A DNA stretch of 8,595 nucleotides from Candidatus Coatesiibacteriota bacterium (lineage in GTDB: Bacteria; RBG-13-66-14). This document shows, one piece after another, positions 1-6,070 of this stretch. The translations under genes were made by a program, and so were the position numbers. The stretch spans positions 1 to 8,595 of the forward strand of contig DAOVLG010000051.1 of NCBI GenBank assembly GCA_030631385.1. The letters run 5' to 3'. Below the pieces are notes generated by a model. That model was not told the origin of the DNA and made no database searches. It saw only the letters and a program-made list of their open reading frames with translations. How positions within the stretch are numbered: position 1 is the stretch's first letter; each line of letters begins with the position of its first letter.

Positions 1-1
1 C

Positions 2-163
2 GCCGGCCCCCGGGTGATCGAGCAGACCATCAAACAGAAGCTGCCACCCGGTTTCCAGCGCTCCGAGTTCCTCCAGGAGCACGGTTTCGTGGACGTGATT
101 GCCAACCGGCACGAATTGCGTGACACGATCGTAAGGTTACTGCGGCTCCTCGGGGCCGGATAA
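2..163 (+). CDS. accD: Acetyl-CoA carboxylase carboxyltransferase subunit beta, C-terminal 53 residues (5' truncated by window edge)
   Basis: The open frame enters from the left edge and ends at TAA 161-163. The readable tail contains AGPRVIEQTIKQKLPPGFQR, then S-E-F-L-Q-E-H-G-F-V-D and a R-H-E-L-R-D-T-I-V-R-L-L end. This is the well-conserved C-terminus of AccD (GFQRSEFLLEHG.iD.IV.R.ELR.TL..LL). From family knowledge, AccD pairs with AccA to move the carboxyl group from carboxybiotin to acetyl-CoA, giving malonyl-CoA, the first committed step of fatty-acid synthesis in the cytoplasm. Only the end of the carboxyltransferase domain is in view; its N-terminal zinc finger would lie outside. It is followed 39 bases later by lptD, with a terminator-like hairpin between. 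Confidence 0.93.
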   Translation, partial: AGPRVIEQTIKQKLPPGFQRSEFLQEHGFVDVIANRHELRDTIVRLLRLLGAG

Positions 164-172
164 CCGAAGGCC

Positions 173-194
173 GGGGCGCTGCGGCGCCCCTTTT
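173..194 (+). terminator. Terminator-like hairpin between accD and lptD
   Basis: A perfect 7-bp stem GGGGCGC (173-179) / GCGCCCC (184-190) with a 4-base loop is followed at once by TTTT (191-194). This is the form of a Rho-independent terminator for accD. Its T run ends only 8 bases before the lptD ATG, so transcripts reaching lptD either read through it or carry it as a 5' leader structure. Confidence 0.6.
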
Positions 195-202
195 CACTTG
201 CC

Positions 203-2584
203 ATGCGGAAGATGCTGCTCGTGAGCCTCGTTCTCTTAGTCCAGCTCCAGGCCCGGGAGCCGATGGTCGAGTTCACCCCGCGCCCGGCGCCGCCCGTTCC
301 AATTGGCCCCGAGGTTCTCGATGAGGAAGCCGTCCCTTCGATCCTTGCCGCCCGGCGGGACGCCGACGAGCGAAGCGACTTCTTCTTCGTGGACAACCTG
401 GCGCCGGGGGAGCTGGGCTTCGCCGTTGACGCCGAGACCGGCTGGATCGAGTACCGCATCGCCGAGGAACGCCTGATCCTCAACGTCAACGCCCGGATGG
501 CCTGCGATGACCTGCGCCTCTCCGCCGATACGGTGGTGTACGAGGGTGCTACCGGCGAGATGGAGGCCCTGGGAGCGCCGATCCTGGTGGAGGGCGATCG
601 GCGGGTTGACGGTGAGCGGATGCGCTACAATATTCGATCCGGTCGCGGCATCGTTTACCAGGGGCAGACCGGCCTGGAGATCGGCTTCGCCACCGGGAAG
701 AAATTAAAGCTCCAGGGTGAGGAAATCCTCCACATACAAGATGCCACCTTCACCACCAGCAGCCGCCTCGATGACCCGGAGTATCACTTCTGGTGTCCCA
801 AGCTGAAGGTCTACGCCGGGGACAAGGTCGTGGCCAAGCCGGTGGTGCTCTTCATCGGCCACGTTCCGGTTGCCGTGGCGCCCTTCTACTACTATCCCTT
901 GGGCTCAGGCCGGCGTTCGGGGTTCCTGGCGCCCCGATTCAGCTACCGCGCCCACCGTGAGTTCAGCGTCCGCAACGCCTACTTCTGGGCGATCAACGAC
1001 TACGCCGACACCACCTTCGCTCTGGACTACGACACCGCCCACGGCTGGCGCGCCGAGATCGAGGGGCGCTACCTCTACGGCACCCAGCGTGGGATGAACT
1101 GGATCCGGGCCATCCACGACGAGGACCGTCTGCGGAACAAGGAACACTGGAGCTTCACCGGCCAGCATCGCCAGGACCTGCCCTGGGGGATGGACGGTCT
1201 TCTGAAGCTGGCCCTGCGCACCGACCGCTTCTACGACCAGTACTACTCCGAGTACTTCGAGGAGCGGACCCGGCGCGACCTCGACAGCTTCCTCTCCCTC
1301 TCCCGCTCCTGGGAGAAATTCTCTTCAAACATCAGCCTTAACTACACCGCCACCCTCATAGACGAGGGAGGTGAGGAGGTTGAAAGCCGCTTCATCTCGA
1401 AGGAGTCGGAGGAGCTCGGTCCGGCGACCTGGACCGCCCCCCGAGTCAGTCTGAGCATGTCCCAGACCGAGCTCTTCGGCACGGGTGCCTTTCTCTCAGG
1501 TCGTGTCAGCTATCTGAACCGCCTGCGTGAAGGGGTGACCCCTTACCGCACCGCCGGGGTGGATATGCACCTCTCGAGGCCGTTCAGTCTATTCCGGTGG
1601 TTCAGATTAACCCCGTACCTGGACGGCGACCTCGATTGGTACCGCACCGCCGCCGATGGATCCCTCAACCACCTTCAGCCGCTCTACTCGGCCGGCATCG
1701 GTGCGACGACCCGCATCTACGGTCTTTATTACCCCGGCGATGACGAGTTGCGCCACGTCATCGAACCGGGCTTGAGTCTTTCCTGGCGCCCCGAGATAGA
1801 TACGGACAACGTTCCCTCGGGCGGCCAGACACAGTCCCCCTCCACCGTTGTGTCTCTGAGACTGACCAACCGGCTCAAGCTGCGCTACGGAGGCGGCCTC
1901 GAGCTGGATTCGGGGTCGGTGGAGGATTACGGTTCCTCCGGTCGGACCGTGGAGCTTCTTCGCTGGGACCTCACCACCGGCTACGTCGTTGATTCCCCCG
2001 AACCGGTGGCGGAGCCCTGGAACGACCTGAACAGCCGCGTCTACATTACGCCCGTCTTCGCCGACTGGTACGACTCCCAGGTTGTCGTTCACACCAGGCA
2101 CAACCTCTACACTTACGAGACGGAGAGCTTCGATCTCTCGGCCACCTTCGCCCTCTCCGGCGGCGGCGCCCGGCCACGCCTCGAGGACAACGAGTACGAT
2201 GAGCCCACCGACGACATCCCCGACTACGAGCCCCTGGAGACCGATCCGCCCCGTGACGAACTGGAGAAGCGGGTCGAGGGCGGCTGGCGGCTGGCGTTAT
2301 CCTACGATTACACCATGGGCTTCACCGGTGGTCAGGACATCCACTTCCTCGGTCTCCAGGCCATCTTCAACCTCACCGATAACTGGCGGCTGTCCTACAC
2401 GACCTCCCTGGACATGGTGGGGGGCGATCTCGTTCGACAGACCTTCTCCATCTATCGGAACCTGCGGTCCTGGGATGCGCGGCTTCGCCTCGAGGAGAGC
2501 CGCGGTGTGATCACCATCTGGTTTTTGATTGATATCAAGGACATCCCCGACATCCGCATCGAGGGACGGCCAACCCTGTACTGA
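203..2584 (+). CDS. lptD: LPS-assembly outer-membrane protein LptD (OstA/Imp family)
   Basis: LptD forms the outer-membrane translocon that, with the lipoprotein LptE, inserts lipopolysaccharide into the outer leaflet. The 793-residue product is of usual family length. Residues 1-17 (MRKMLLVSLVLLVQLQA) are a Sec signal peptide. Residues about 70-190 are an LptA/OstA-like beta-jellyroll. The family hallmark follows at about 194-265: YHFWCP, then APFYYYPLGSGRRSGFLAP and a NAYFWAINDYAD stretch. The rest is the beta-barrel, with the conserved HVIEP at 518-522. The only cysteines are C101 and C198, both N-terminal, so the jellyroll-to-barrel disulfides known from E. coli cannot form. A very acidic stretch at 661-690 sits late in the barrel region and is probably an extracellular loop. 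No Shine-Dalgarno sequence precedes ATG 203. M4 (ATG 212) is a possible alternative start, but the basic n-region favours M1. Confidence 0.92.
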   Translation: MRKMLLVSLVLLVQLQAREPMVEFTPRPAPPVPIGPEVLDEEAVPSILAARRDADERSDFFFVDNLAPGELGFAVDAETGWIEYRIAEERLILNVNARMACDDLRLSADTVVYEGATGEMEALGAPILVEGDRRVDGERMRYNIRSGRGIVYQGQTGLEIGFATGKKLKLQGEEILHIQDATFTTSSRLDDPEYHFWCPKLKVYAGDKVVAKPVVLFIGHVPVAVAPFYYYPLGSGRRSGFLAPRFSYRAHREFSVRNAYFWAINDYADTTFALDYDTAHGWRAEIEGRYLYGTQRGMNWIRAIHDEDRLRNKEHWSFTGQHRQDLPWGMDGLLKLALRTDRFYDQYYSEYFEERTRRDLDSFLSLSRSWEKFSSNISLNYTATLIDEGGEEVESRFISKESEELGPATWTAPRVSLSMSQTELFGTGAFLSGRVSYLNRLREGVTPYRTAGVDMHLSRPFSLFRWFRLTPYLDGDLDWYRTAADGSLNHLQPLYSAGIGATTRIYGLYYPGDDELRHVIEPGLSLSWRPEIDTDNVPSGGQTQSPSTVVSLRLTNRLKLRYGGGLELDSGSVEDYGSSGRTVELLRWDLTTGYVVDSPEPVAEPWNDLNSRVYITPVFADWYDSQVVVHTRHNLYTYETESFDLSATFALSGGGARPRLEDNEYDEPTDDIPDYEPLETDPPRDELEKRVEGGWRLALSYDYTMGFTGGQDIHFLGLQAIFNLTDNWRLSYTTSLDMVGGDLVRQTFSIYRNLRSWDARLRLEESRGVITIWFLIDIKDIPDIRIEGRPTLY

Positions 2585-2601
2585 TGAGTAATCGAATAAC
2601 T

Positions 2602-2630
2602 AATGTAGGGGCCGACCTTCAGGTCGGCCC
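2602..2630. repeat. AATGTAGGG palindromic element, copy 1
   Basis: This 29-base unit opens with AATGTAGGG and closes with a 10-bp perfect inverted repeat, GGGCCGACCT (2609-2618) / AGGTCGGCCC (2621-2630), around a 2-base centre. A second unit of exactly the same length and design but a different stem sequence lies at 3701-3729. Such TGTAGGG-led palindromes resemble dispersed intergenic repeats seen in many uncultivated bacterial genomes (recollection, not searched). Confidence 0.7.
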
Positions 2631-2635
2631 GTTTT
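2609..2635 (+). terminator. Probable lptD terminator formed by the palindromic element
   Basis: The 10-bp stem (2609-2618 / 2621-2630) is followed by G and TTTT (2632-2635), 24 bases after the lptD stop. In practice the loop would open to about 4 bases. Position and shape suit a Rho-independent terminator for lptD. Confidence 0.6.
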
Positions 2636-2650
2636 GCTGAAACTTTTTCC

Positions 2651-2683
2651 TTGACAGAACTGGGGGGAGGGTAACATCATAAT
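2651..2683 (+). promoter_or_regulatory. Predicted sigma-70-type promoter for the AT-rich lipoprotein gene
   Basis: There is a perfect TTGACA -35 hexamer at 2651-2656. The -10 is less clear: TAACAT (2672-2677, 15-base spacer), CATCAT (2675-2680, 18-base spacer) and CATAAT (2678-2683, 21-base spacer, best sequence but poor spacing) all compete. The site lies between the lptD terminator and the strong ribosome-binding site of the next gene, so the gene seems to have its own promoter. Confidence 0.5.
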
Positions 2684-2705
2684 CTACTCAGAAAGAGGTG
2701 AAAAG

Positions 2706-3662
2706 ATGAAGAAGAATCTGATGACGATTGTATTCATCTGCATGGCCGGTTTGATTGGTTGTGGTGATGAAGAATTAGTTAGCGAGAATGAAAAACTTGA
2801 AGAGCGTGTCAAGGAACTCGAAGGACAGTTTGCATCTTTAGAAGAAAATAGAGCAGACATAAATGATGAAGAACTACCAGATAGCGATAATCATGTAATG
2901 ACGCATTTAATCGAACTGGCTTATGAGGGTAGGGAACGACACTATACTTATAATGATCTAAACAACCTAACGCAAAACGAATTGAAATTATTAAGGAATG
3001 CCTTTTTTGCGTTTTATAATAGACCATTTAAAAATGAAGAGTATCAAAATTATTACTTAGAGCACTTGCCAGGCTATAAGCCAGATGATAACAACTGGAA
3101 TCCAACACTTAGCGATGTGGAGTATGCAAATGTTAATACTATAAAAGAACTTGAAAAAGGAAATATCAATGGTGGAGAAATGAGTCAGTTCTTTATTCTT
3201 GAAGATGTTAATATAGTGATTGATGTGCCTTCTTATGTTACGAAAGTTAAAGTAATTGGAAGAGCGTTAATGCTATCTTTTGGTACAGGTAATGGTGGTA
3301 TTAATATTATCAAATTGACAGATGAAGAGTCACAAGATTATAATAAATCTAGCATAATTACACCGGAATCATTACTTTCTTCACTTAGGGTTAGTAATAG
3401 TATGAACATTGGCGATAACCTTACTACCCAACCTATTAAAATTGAGAACACAAGGAATGGACGGTTAAAAGACGGTACACCATATGCAGCGATTGAGTAT
3501 TTCACTATGGGTTTTTTAATAACCGCAGAGATCGTTCTTTGTAGCAAAGGTAATTTCTTCAGATTTATTGCTGTTGCAGGGTTGAATATTGATAACGAGT
3601 CTAAAGGTGCAGAATTTCTAAAGCGTGTTTATAATATTTTAGATAGTTTTTATCAAAGATAG
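2706..3662 (+). CDS. AT-rich lipoprotein with degenerate YARHG-type domain
   Basis: The 318-residue product starts with a lipoprotein signal; the lipobox LIGC puts the lipidated cysteine at C19, followed by Gly rather than Asp. Residues 22-50 are rich in E, K and L in heptad-like order and probably form a short coiled coil. Residues about 88-150 fit the YARHG domain, an extracellular domain of unknown role: L-x3-ELKLLRNAFFAF, then a Y-x-P segment and LSDVEYANVNTIKELE. The name-giving A-R-H-G is replaced by A-F-Y-N. Residues about 165-318 alternate hydrophobic strands and end in FLKRVYNILDSF, reminiscent of PsbP/DcrB-like folds (inference). GAGGTG at 2695-2700 lies 5 bases before the ATG. Composition is foreign: hand counts of two 60-base lines (2941-3000, 3181-3240) give 27% and 30% G+C, against 65% for 5221-5280. 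It stands alone between repeats, suggesting acquisition by transfer. Function unknown. Confidence 0.8.
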   Translation: MKKNLMTIVFICMAGLIGCGDEELVSENEKLEERVKELEGQFASLEENRADINDEELPDSDNHVMTHLIELAYEGRERHYTYNDLNNLTQNELKLLRNAFFAFYNRPFKNEEYQNYYLEHLPGYKPDDNNWNPTLSDVEYANVNTIKELEKGNINGGEMSQFFILEDVNIVIDVPSYVTKVKVIGRALMLSFGTGNGGINIIKLTDEESQDYNKSSIITPESLLSSLRVSNSMNIGDNLTTQPIKIENTRNGRLKDGTPYAAIEYFTMGFLITAEIVLCSKGNFFRFIAVAGLNIDNESKGAEFLKRVYNILDSFYQR

Positions 3663-3664
3663 CA

Positions 3665-3699
3665 CTCACCCATGGCCCCTCTCCCGCGAGGAGAGTGGG
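3665..3699. repeat. CTCACC hairpin repeat, copy 1 (imperfect)
   Basis: It begins CTCACCC and contains CTCTCC (3679-3684) / GGAGAG (3690-3695) with a 5-base loop; the stem extends to 3676-3698 with one mismatch. It shares the CTCACC + GGCCCCTCTCC layout with copies at 3755 and 3803. Confidence 0.65.
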
Positions 3700-3700
3700 A

Positions 3701-3729
3701 AATGTAGGGCGGGGATTTTAATCCCCGCC
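3701..3729. repeat. AATGTAGGG palindromic element, copy 2
   Basis: This is a 29-base unit starting AATGTAGGG, with a 10-bp perfect inverted repeat GGCGGGGATT (3708-3717) / AATCCCCGCC (3720-3729) around TT. It has the same length and orientation as copy 1 at 2602-2630, but the stem sequence is unrelated, so base pairing rather than sequence is conserved. It sits between copies 1 and 2 of the CTCACC hairpin repeat. Confidence 0.7.
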
Positions 3730-3736
3730 GCTTTTT
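3708..3736 (+). terminator. Probable terminator downstream of the AT-rich lipoprotein gene
   Basis: The 10-bp stem of the palindromic element is followed by GC and TTTTT (3732-3736), 45 bases after the lipoprotein stop codon. This is the form of an intrinsic terminator for plus-strand transcripts. The minus strand shows no comparable T run after the stem. Confidence 0.6.
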
Positions 3737-3754
3737 ACGCTCCAATCCTCGATC

Positions 3755-3790
3755 CTCACCTCGGCCCTCTCCATAGAAGGGAGAGGGGGG
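3755..3790. repeat. CTCACC hairpin repeat, copy 2
   Basis: CTCACC (3755-3760) leads into CCCTCTCC (3765-3772) / GGAGAGGG (3780-3787), an 8-bp perfect stem with a 7-base loop. No T run follows on either strand, so a terminator role is not evident. Confidence 0.7.
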
Positions 3791-3802
3791 AATAAGGCAG
3801 CC

Positions 3803-3833
3803 CTCACCCTAGCCCTCTCCCACAGGGAGAGGG
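3803..3833. repeat. CTCACC hairpin repeat, copy 3
   Basis: CTCACCCTAG leads into CCCTCTCCC (3813-3821) / GGGAGAGGG (3825-3833), a 9-bp perfect stem with loop ACA. It is the cleanest of the three copies and ends 7 bases before the deacetylase stop codon, so minus-strand transcripts of that gene would carry it at their 3' end. Confidence 0.75.
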
Positions 3834-3839
3834 AATTAA

Positions 3840-4994
3840 TCAGAAGTACGCCGGCCAGGGCGGCAGCCTCTTAATCGGCCGGCTCCACGCCCGGTCCCGC
3901 TCCCGCAGCCGTTCGGAGACCCAGCCTTTCGTCAAGCCGCGGTGCGGCGCCGGTGCGAACAGTGTTCGCAGACCGACGGCGACGGCCTCGACGGACGAGG
4001 TGAACAGCGCCAGGGCTGGATTTGTCCCCGGATCATCCCGCCCCTCCTTGACGTAGGAGTCGGCGTAGCGGGTGAGCCAGCGCGTGTCGAGTCCCCCACC
4101 GCCCCGAACGGCGTGCATCTCGATCCGGGGTATCCGCCAGCGCAGGGCGGCGAATTCGTCCGTGTCCGGGTGGGGGCACATGCCGCCCCAGGCCGCCACG
4201 GCGTAATCGAAGCGGTAACGGCGGCCCTCGAAATCTCCTTCCCTGCAGAGGGCGTACTCCCCGGCCCCCGGGGGGACGGCTCCGAAGGGGTAGCACAGAC
4301 CCCAGAGGTATCCCTCCCGCTCCCCGATCGCTTCTTTCAAGAGCCCCTGACAGATGCCGATCTCCCGCGTGATCCCCTCGGGGGTGAGCTTGGATAGATC
4401 GGCATGGGTCGTGGTGTGGTTGCCCACCTCGTAGCCGTGTTCAACGAGCCAGAGGAGCTTGGCCTGCCAGAGTTTGATATTTCCCCAACCGCGCCCCTTG
4501 CCGGACAGGCCGTAGCGCTTGCAGAAGTCTTCGAGCAACCCCCGCCTCTGGGGTTGGTAGAACAAACCGGTTCCCCTCGGGTTGACGGCGAGACAGAAGA
4601 AAGCCGCCCCGGAGCCGAAGTCGGGGTGGTTCTCCCGGAACCTTTCCAGGATCCCCACCGCGCAGTATGGGTCTACCCGTCCGTCGTGCAGCAGACGGAA
4701 CTGACCGGAATCGGAGTCGTCGAAGGTGACCACGATGGGCCGTTTCCCCGGAGGTACACGGGAGAAGTCGCCCCGGAGGAGCTCGGAGAGGTTGATCAAA
4801 AAGAAGTCGGCGCGGCGCATGTCCTCGAGCTGCCTCTCGAAATCCCGCCCGGTGATGCTGTACCGCCCCGGGCGGTTGCTCATCCGATGGTACATGAGGA
4901 TGGGCACCGGTTTTAACACGGCCGGCGCCGGCGGCTCGGCGAGCGGTCCCAAGAGGACGCGGGCGAGGAGGAGGAGTTTCAGGGTGGTGAACAT
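3840..4994 (-). CDS. Secreted polysaccharide deacetylase (carbohydrate esterase family 4, NodB homology)
   Basis: The 384-residue product should remove N-acetyl (or O-acetyl) groups from a cell-envelope or extracellular polysaccharide using a divalent metal. Residues 1-19 are a hydrophobic signal sequence, followed by a proline-rich stretch. The fold opens with PVPILMYHRM (30-38). Motif 1 is TFDD at 90-93, giving the catalytic and metal-binding aspartates. Motif 2 is NHTTTH at 192-197, with metal-ligand histidines H193 and H197. A YPFG turn (235-238) stands where classical members have RxPYG, so the usual arginine is missing. About 100 residues separate motifs 1 and 2, roughly twice the usual distance, implying an insertion at about 135-175. 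The C-terminal 90 residues match nothing I recognise. A perfect TATAAT lies 13 bases upstream and no Shine-Dalgarno sequence is seen. The substrate (peptidoglycan, exopolysaccharide or other) cannot be told. Confidence 0.85.
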   Translation of the reverse strand: MFTTLKLLLLARVLLGPLAEPPAPAVLKPVPILMYHRMSNRPGRYSITGRDFERQLEDMRRADFFLINLSELLRGDFSRVPPGKRPIVVTFDDSDSGQFRLLHDGRVDPYCAVGILERFRENHPDFGSGAAFFCLAVNPRGTGLFYQPQRRGLLEDFCKRYGLSGKGRGWGNIKLWQAKLLWLVEHGYEVGNHTTTHADLSKLTPEGITREIGICQGLLKEAIGEREGYLWGLCYPFGAVPPGAGEYALCREGDFEGRRYRFDYAVAAWGGMCPHPDTDEFAALRWRIPRIEMHAVRGGGGLDTRWLTRYADSYVKEGRDDPGTNPALALFTSSVEAVAVGLRTLFAPAPHRGLTKGWVSERLRERDRAWSRPIKRLPPWPAYF

Positions 4995-5007
4995 CTTGAT
5001 TCAGTAG

Positions 5008-5013
5008 ATTATA
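5008..5013 (-). promoter_or_regulatory. TATAAT -10 element for the deacetylase gene
   Basis: The minus strand reads a perfect TATAAT at 5013-5008, preceded by GGTG. No convincing -35 lies 16-18 bases upstream (CCGCCC at the 17-base spacing). Transcription would start near 5001, leaving a leader of about 7 bases before ATG 4994, too short for a normal ribosome-binding site. Confidence 0.5.
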
Positions 5014-5039
5014 CACCACCCCTTTCCTTTGGGCGGGGA

Positions 5040-5069
5040 TGGACACCTTAACCGGGGGTCTGTTACACT
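5040..5069 (+). promoter_or_regulatory. Predicted promoter for the propeller-rhomboid operon
   Basis: TGGACA (5040-5045, 5 of 6 to TTGACA), an 18-base spacer and TACACT (5064-5069, 4 of 6) with an extended -10 TG at 5061-5062. Initiation would fall near 5076, which leaves room for the ribosome-binding site at 5090. It overlaps an in-frame ATG at 5039, which would therefore not be in the transcript. Confidence 0.5.
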
Positions 5070-5089
5070 GGAATTCACTTTCATCACCC

Positions 5090-5094
5090 GAGGT
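5090..5094 (+). promoter_or_regulatory. Ribosome-binding site that sets the TTG start of the propeller lipoprotein
   Basis: GAGGT at 5090-5094 lies 7 bases before TTG 5102. That start gives a lipoprotein signal beginning M-R-V-L-L. The ATG at 5039 has no Shine-Dalgarno sequence and would add 21 unrelated residues before the signal. Confidence 0.65.
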
Positions 5095-5101
5095 AGACGG
5101 C

Positions 5102-6070
5102 TTGCGTGTTCTCCTGACAGCCTTTGTCTCAGTATTATTTCTCGTCTCCTGCGCGGATCGCTTTGATGGTTGGGAGCTTTTATCCAGACCCAGCGAAGCC
5201 CAGGTGCGGGATCTGGTGGCCGATGACGACCACCTCTACCTCGCCACCCTCGGCGATGGCGCCTACGTAAGCTCCGACGAGGGTGTTAGCTGGAACCGCC
5301 TGCCGGGCACTGAAGGGATGGATGTTCATTGCTTGAGCGTCGGTAAGGGCGGTCTGCATCTGGGAACCGCCGGGGGAGTCTTCCGCTTCGATGGTGATAG
5401 GGTGGAGCTTGACGGCCTGGAGGATCTTCCCGTTTGGTCACTCGACGGGGGTGACACAGTGGTGCTCGCCGGTAGCGTTGGGGCCGTTTACGCCCGGACC
5501 GGTTCGGTCTGGCGGGAGCTGCCGCCTGGGTTGTCCGGGGTGGCTATCACCGCGGTCCTCGGGCTGGATGGGGAAACCTACGCCGGAACGCTCGGCGAGG
5601 GCTTGTGGGTGTTGCGGGAGTCTATCGGGGAGGGTGGCGTCGTCCACCGCTGGACGAGGGTCGAGGGAACCCCGGAGCGGCCCCTGGACGCCGCTGAGAT
5701 AACCCTCTTATACAACGACTCGGAGGTGGGCCGGTTCTACGTCGGTACGATGTGGGGCGGGTTATACCTGGCCGAGGAAACCGGTTTCTTCAAGCTTCGC
5801 GGGCTCGATCCCGAATTCAAGTACGTCTCCGACCTGATCTTCGTCGAGGAGAGGCTCTTCATCACCACCTGCGGCATCCGCGCCGACGGACTCTACTCAG
5901 CCGACCTGGACGGAAGGGACTGGCGGCTTTGGCGCGACTCCCCTCACCCGGCGCGCGGGGTGGTCTGGCTCTCAGACTATCGCCTCCTCGTCGCCACGGA
6001 GTACGAAGGCCTCTACGCTGCCTACCCGCCCGAGACTCACCGATTGAAACTCATTAAGGGTGAAGAGTGA
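5102..6070 (+). CDS. Beta-propeller lipoprotein (seven predicted blades)
   Basis: From TTG 5102 the product is 322 residues. Its signal ends in lipobox LVSC (lipidated C17). The rest is built of seven repeats of a (L/F/Y)-x-(A/G)-T-x-x-x-G-(L/V)-Y type strand pair, at about residues 45-67, 85-103, 120-140, 159-187, 212-232, 252-277 and 295-317, several ending in a W-x-x-L strand. The first contains YVSSDEGVSW, an Asp-box-like (BNR/sortilin/Ycf48-style) motif. This predicts a seven-bladed propeller on the periplasmic or outer surface, probably for binding; no catalytic residues can be named. The upstream ATG 5039 extends the frame, but the ribosome-binding site, promoter position and lipobox favour TTG. 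The stop TGA overlaps the GTG start of the rhomboid gene by 4 bases, so the two are probably made together. Confidence 0.78.
   Translation: MRVLLTAFVSVLFLVSCADRFDGWELLSRPSEAQVRDLVADDDHLYLATLGDGAYVSSDEGVSWNRLPGTEGMDVHCLSVGKGGLHLGTAGGVFRFDGDRVELDGLEDLPVWSLDGGDTVVLAGSVGAVYARTGSVWRELPPGLSGVAITAVLGLDGETYAGTLGEGLWVLRESIGEGGVVHRWTRVEGTPERPLDAAEITLLYNDSEVGRFYVGTMWGGLYLAEETGFFKLRGLDPEFKYVSDLIFVEERLFITTCGIRADGLYSADLDGRDWRLWRDSPHPARGVVWLSDYRLLVATEYEGLYAAYPPETHRLKLIKGEE

Noticed and set aside
2585..3740. AT-rich gene considered as part of an insertion sequence
   Set aside because: No transposase, no terminal inverted repeats around the gene and no obvious target-site duplication outside the two palindromes.
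3665..3833. Repeat cluster considered as a CRISPR array
   Set aside because: The three copies are palindromic, variable in length and unevenly spaced, with no constant direct repeat or uniform spacers.
5016..5042. Imperfect inverted repeat CCACCCC...GGGGATGG in the divergent spacer
   Set aside because: The match is imperfect, the loop is long and it overlaps promoter elements; it is not distinguishable from chance in G+C-rich DNA.
4441..5046. A 201-codon minus-strand frame across the deacetylase
   Set aside because: Arg/Pro-rich shadow frame; the deacetylase frame has a signal sequence and family motifs.
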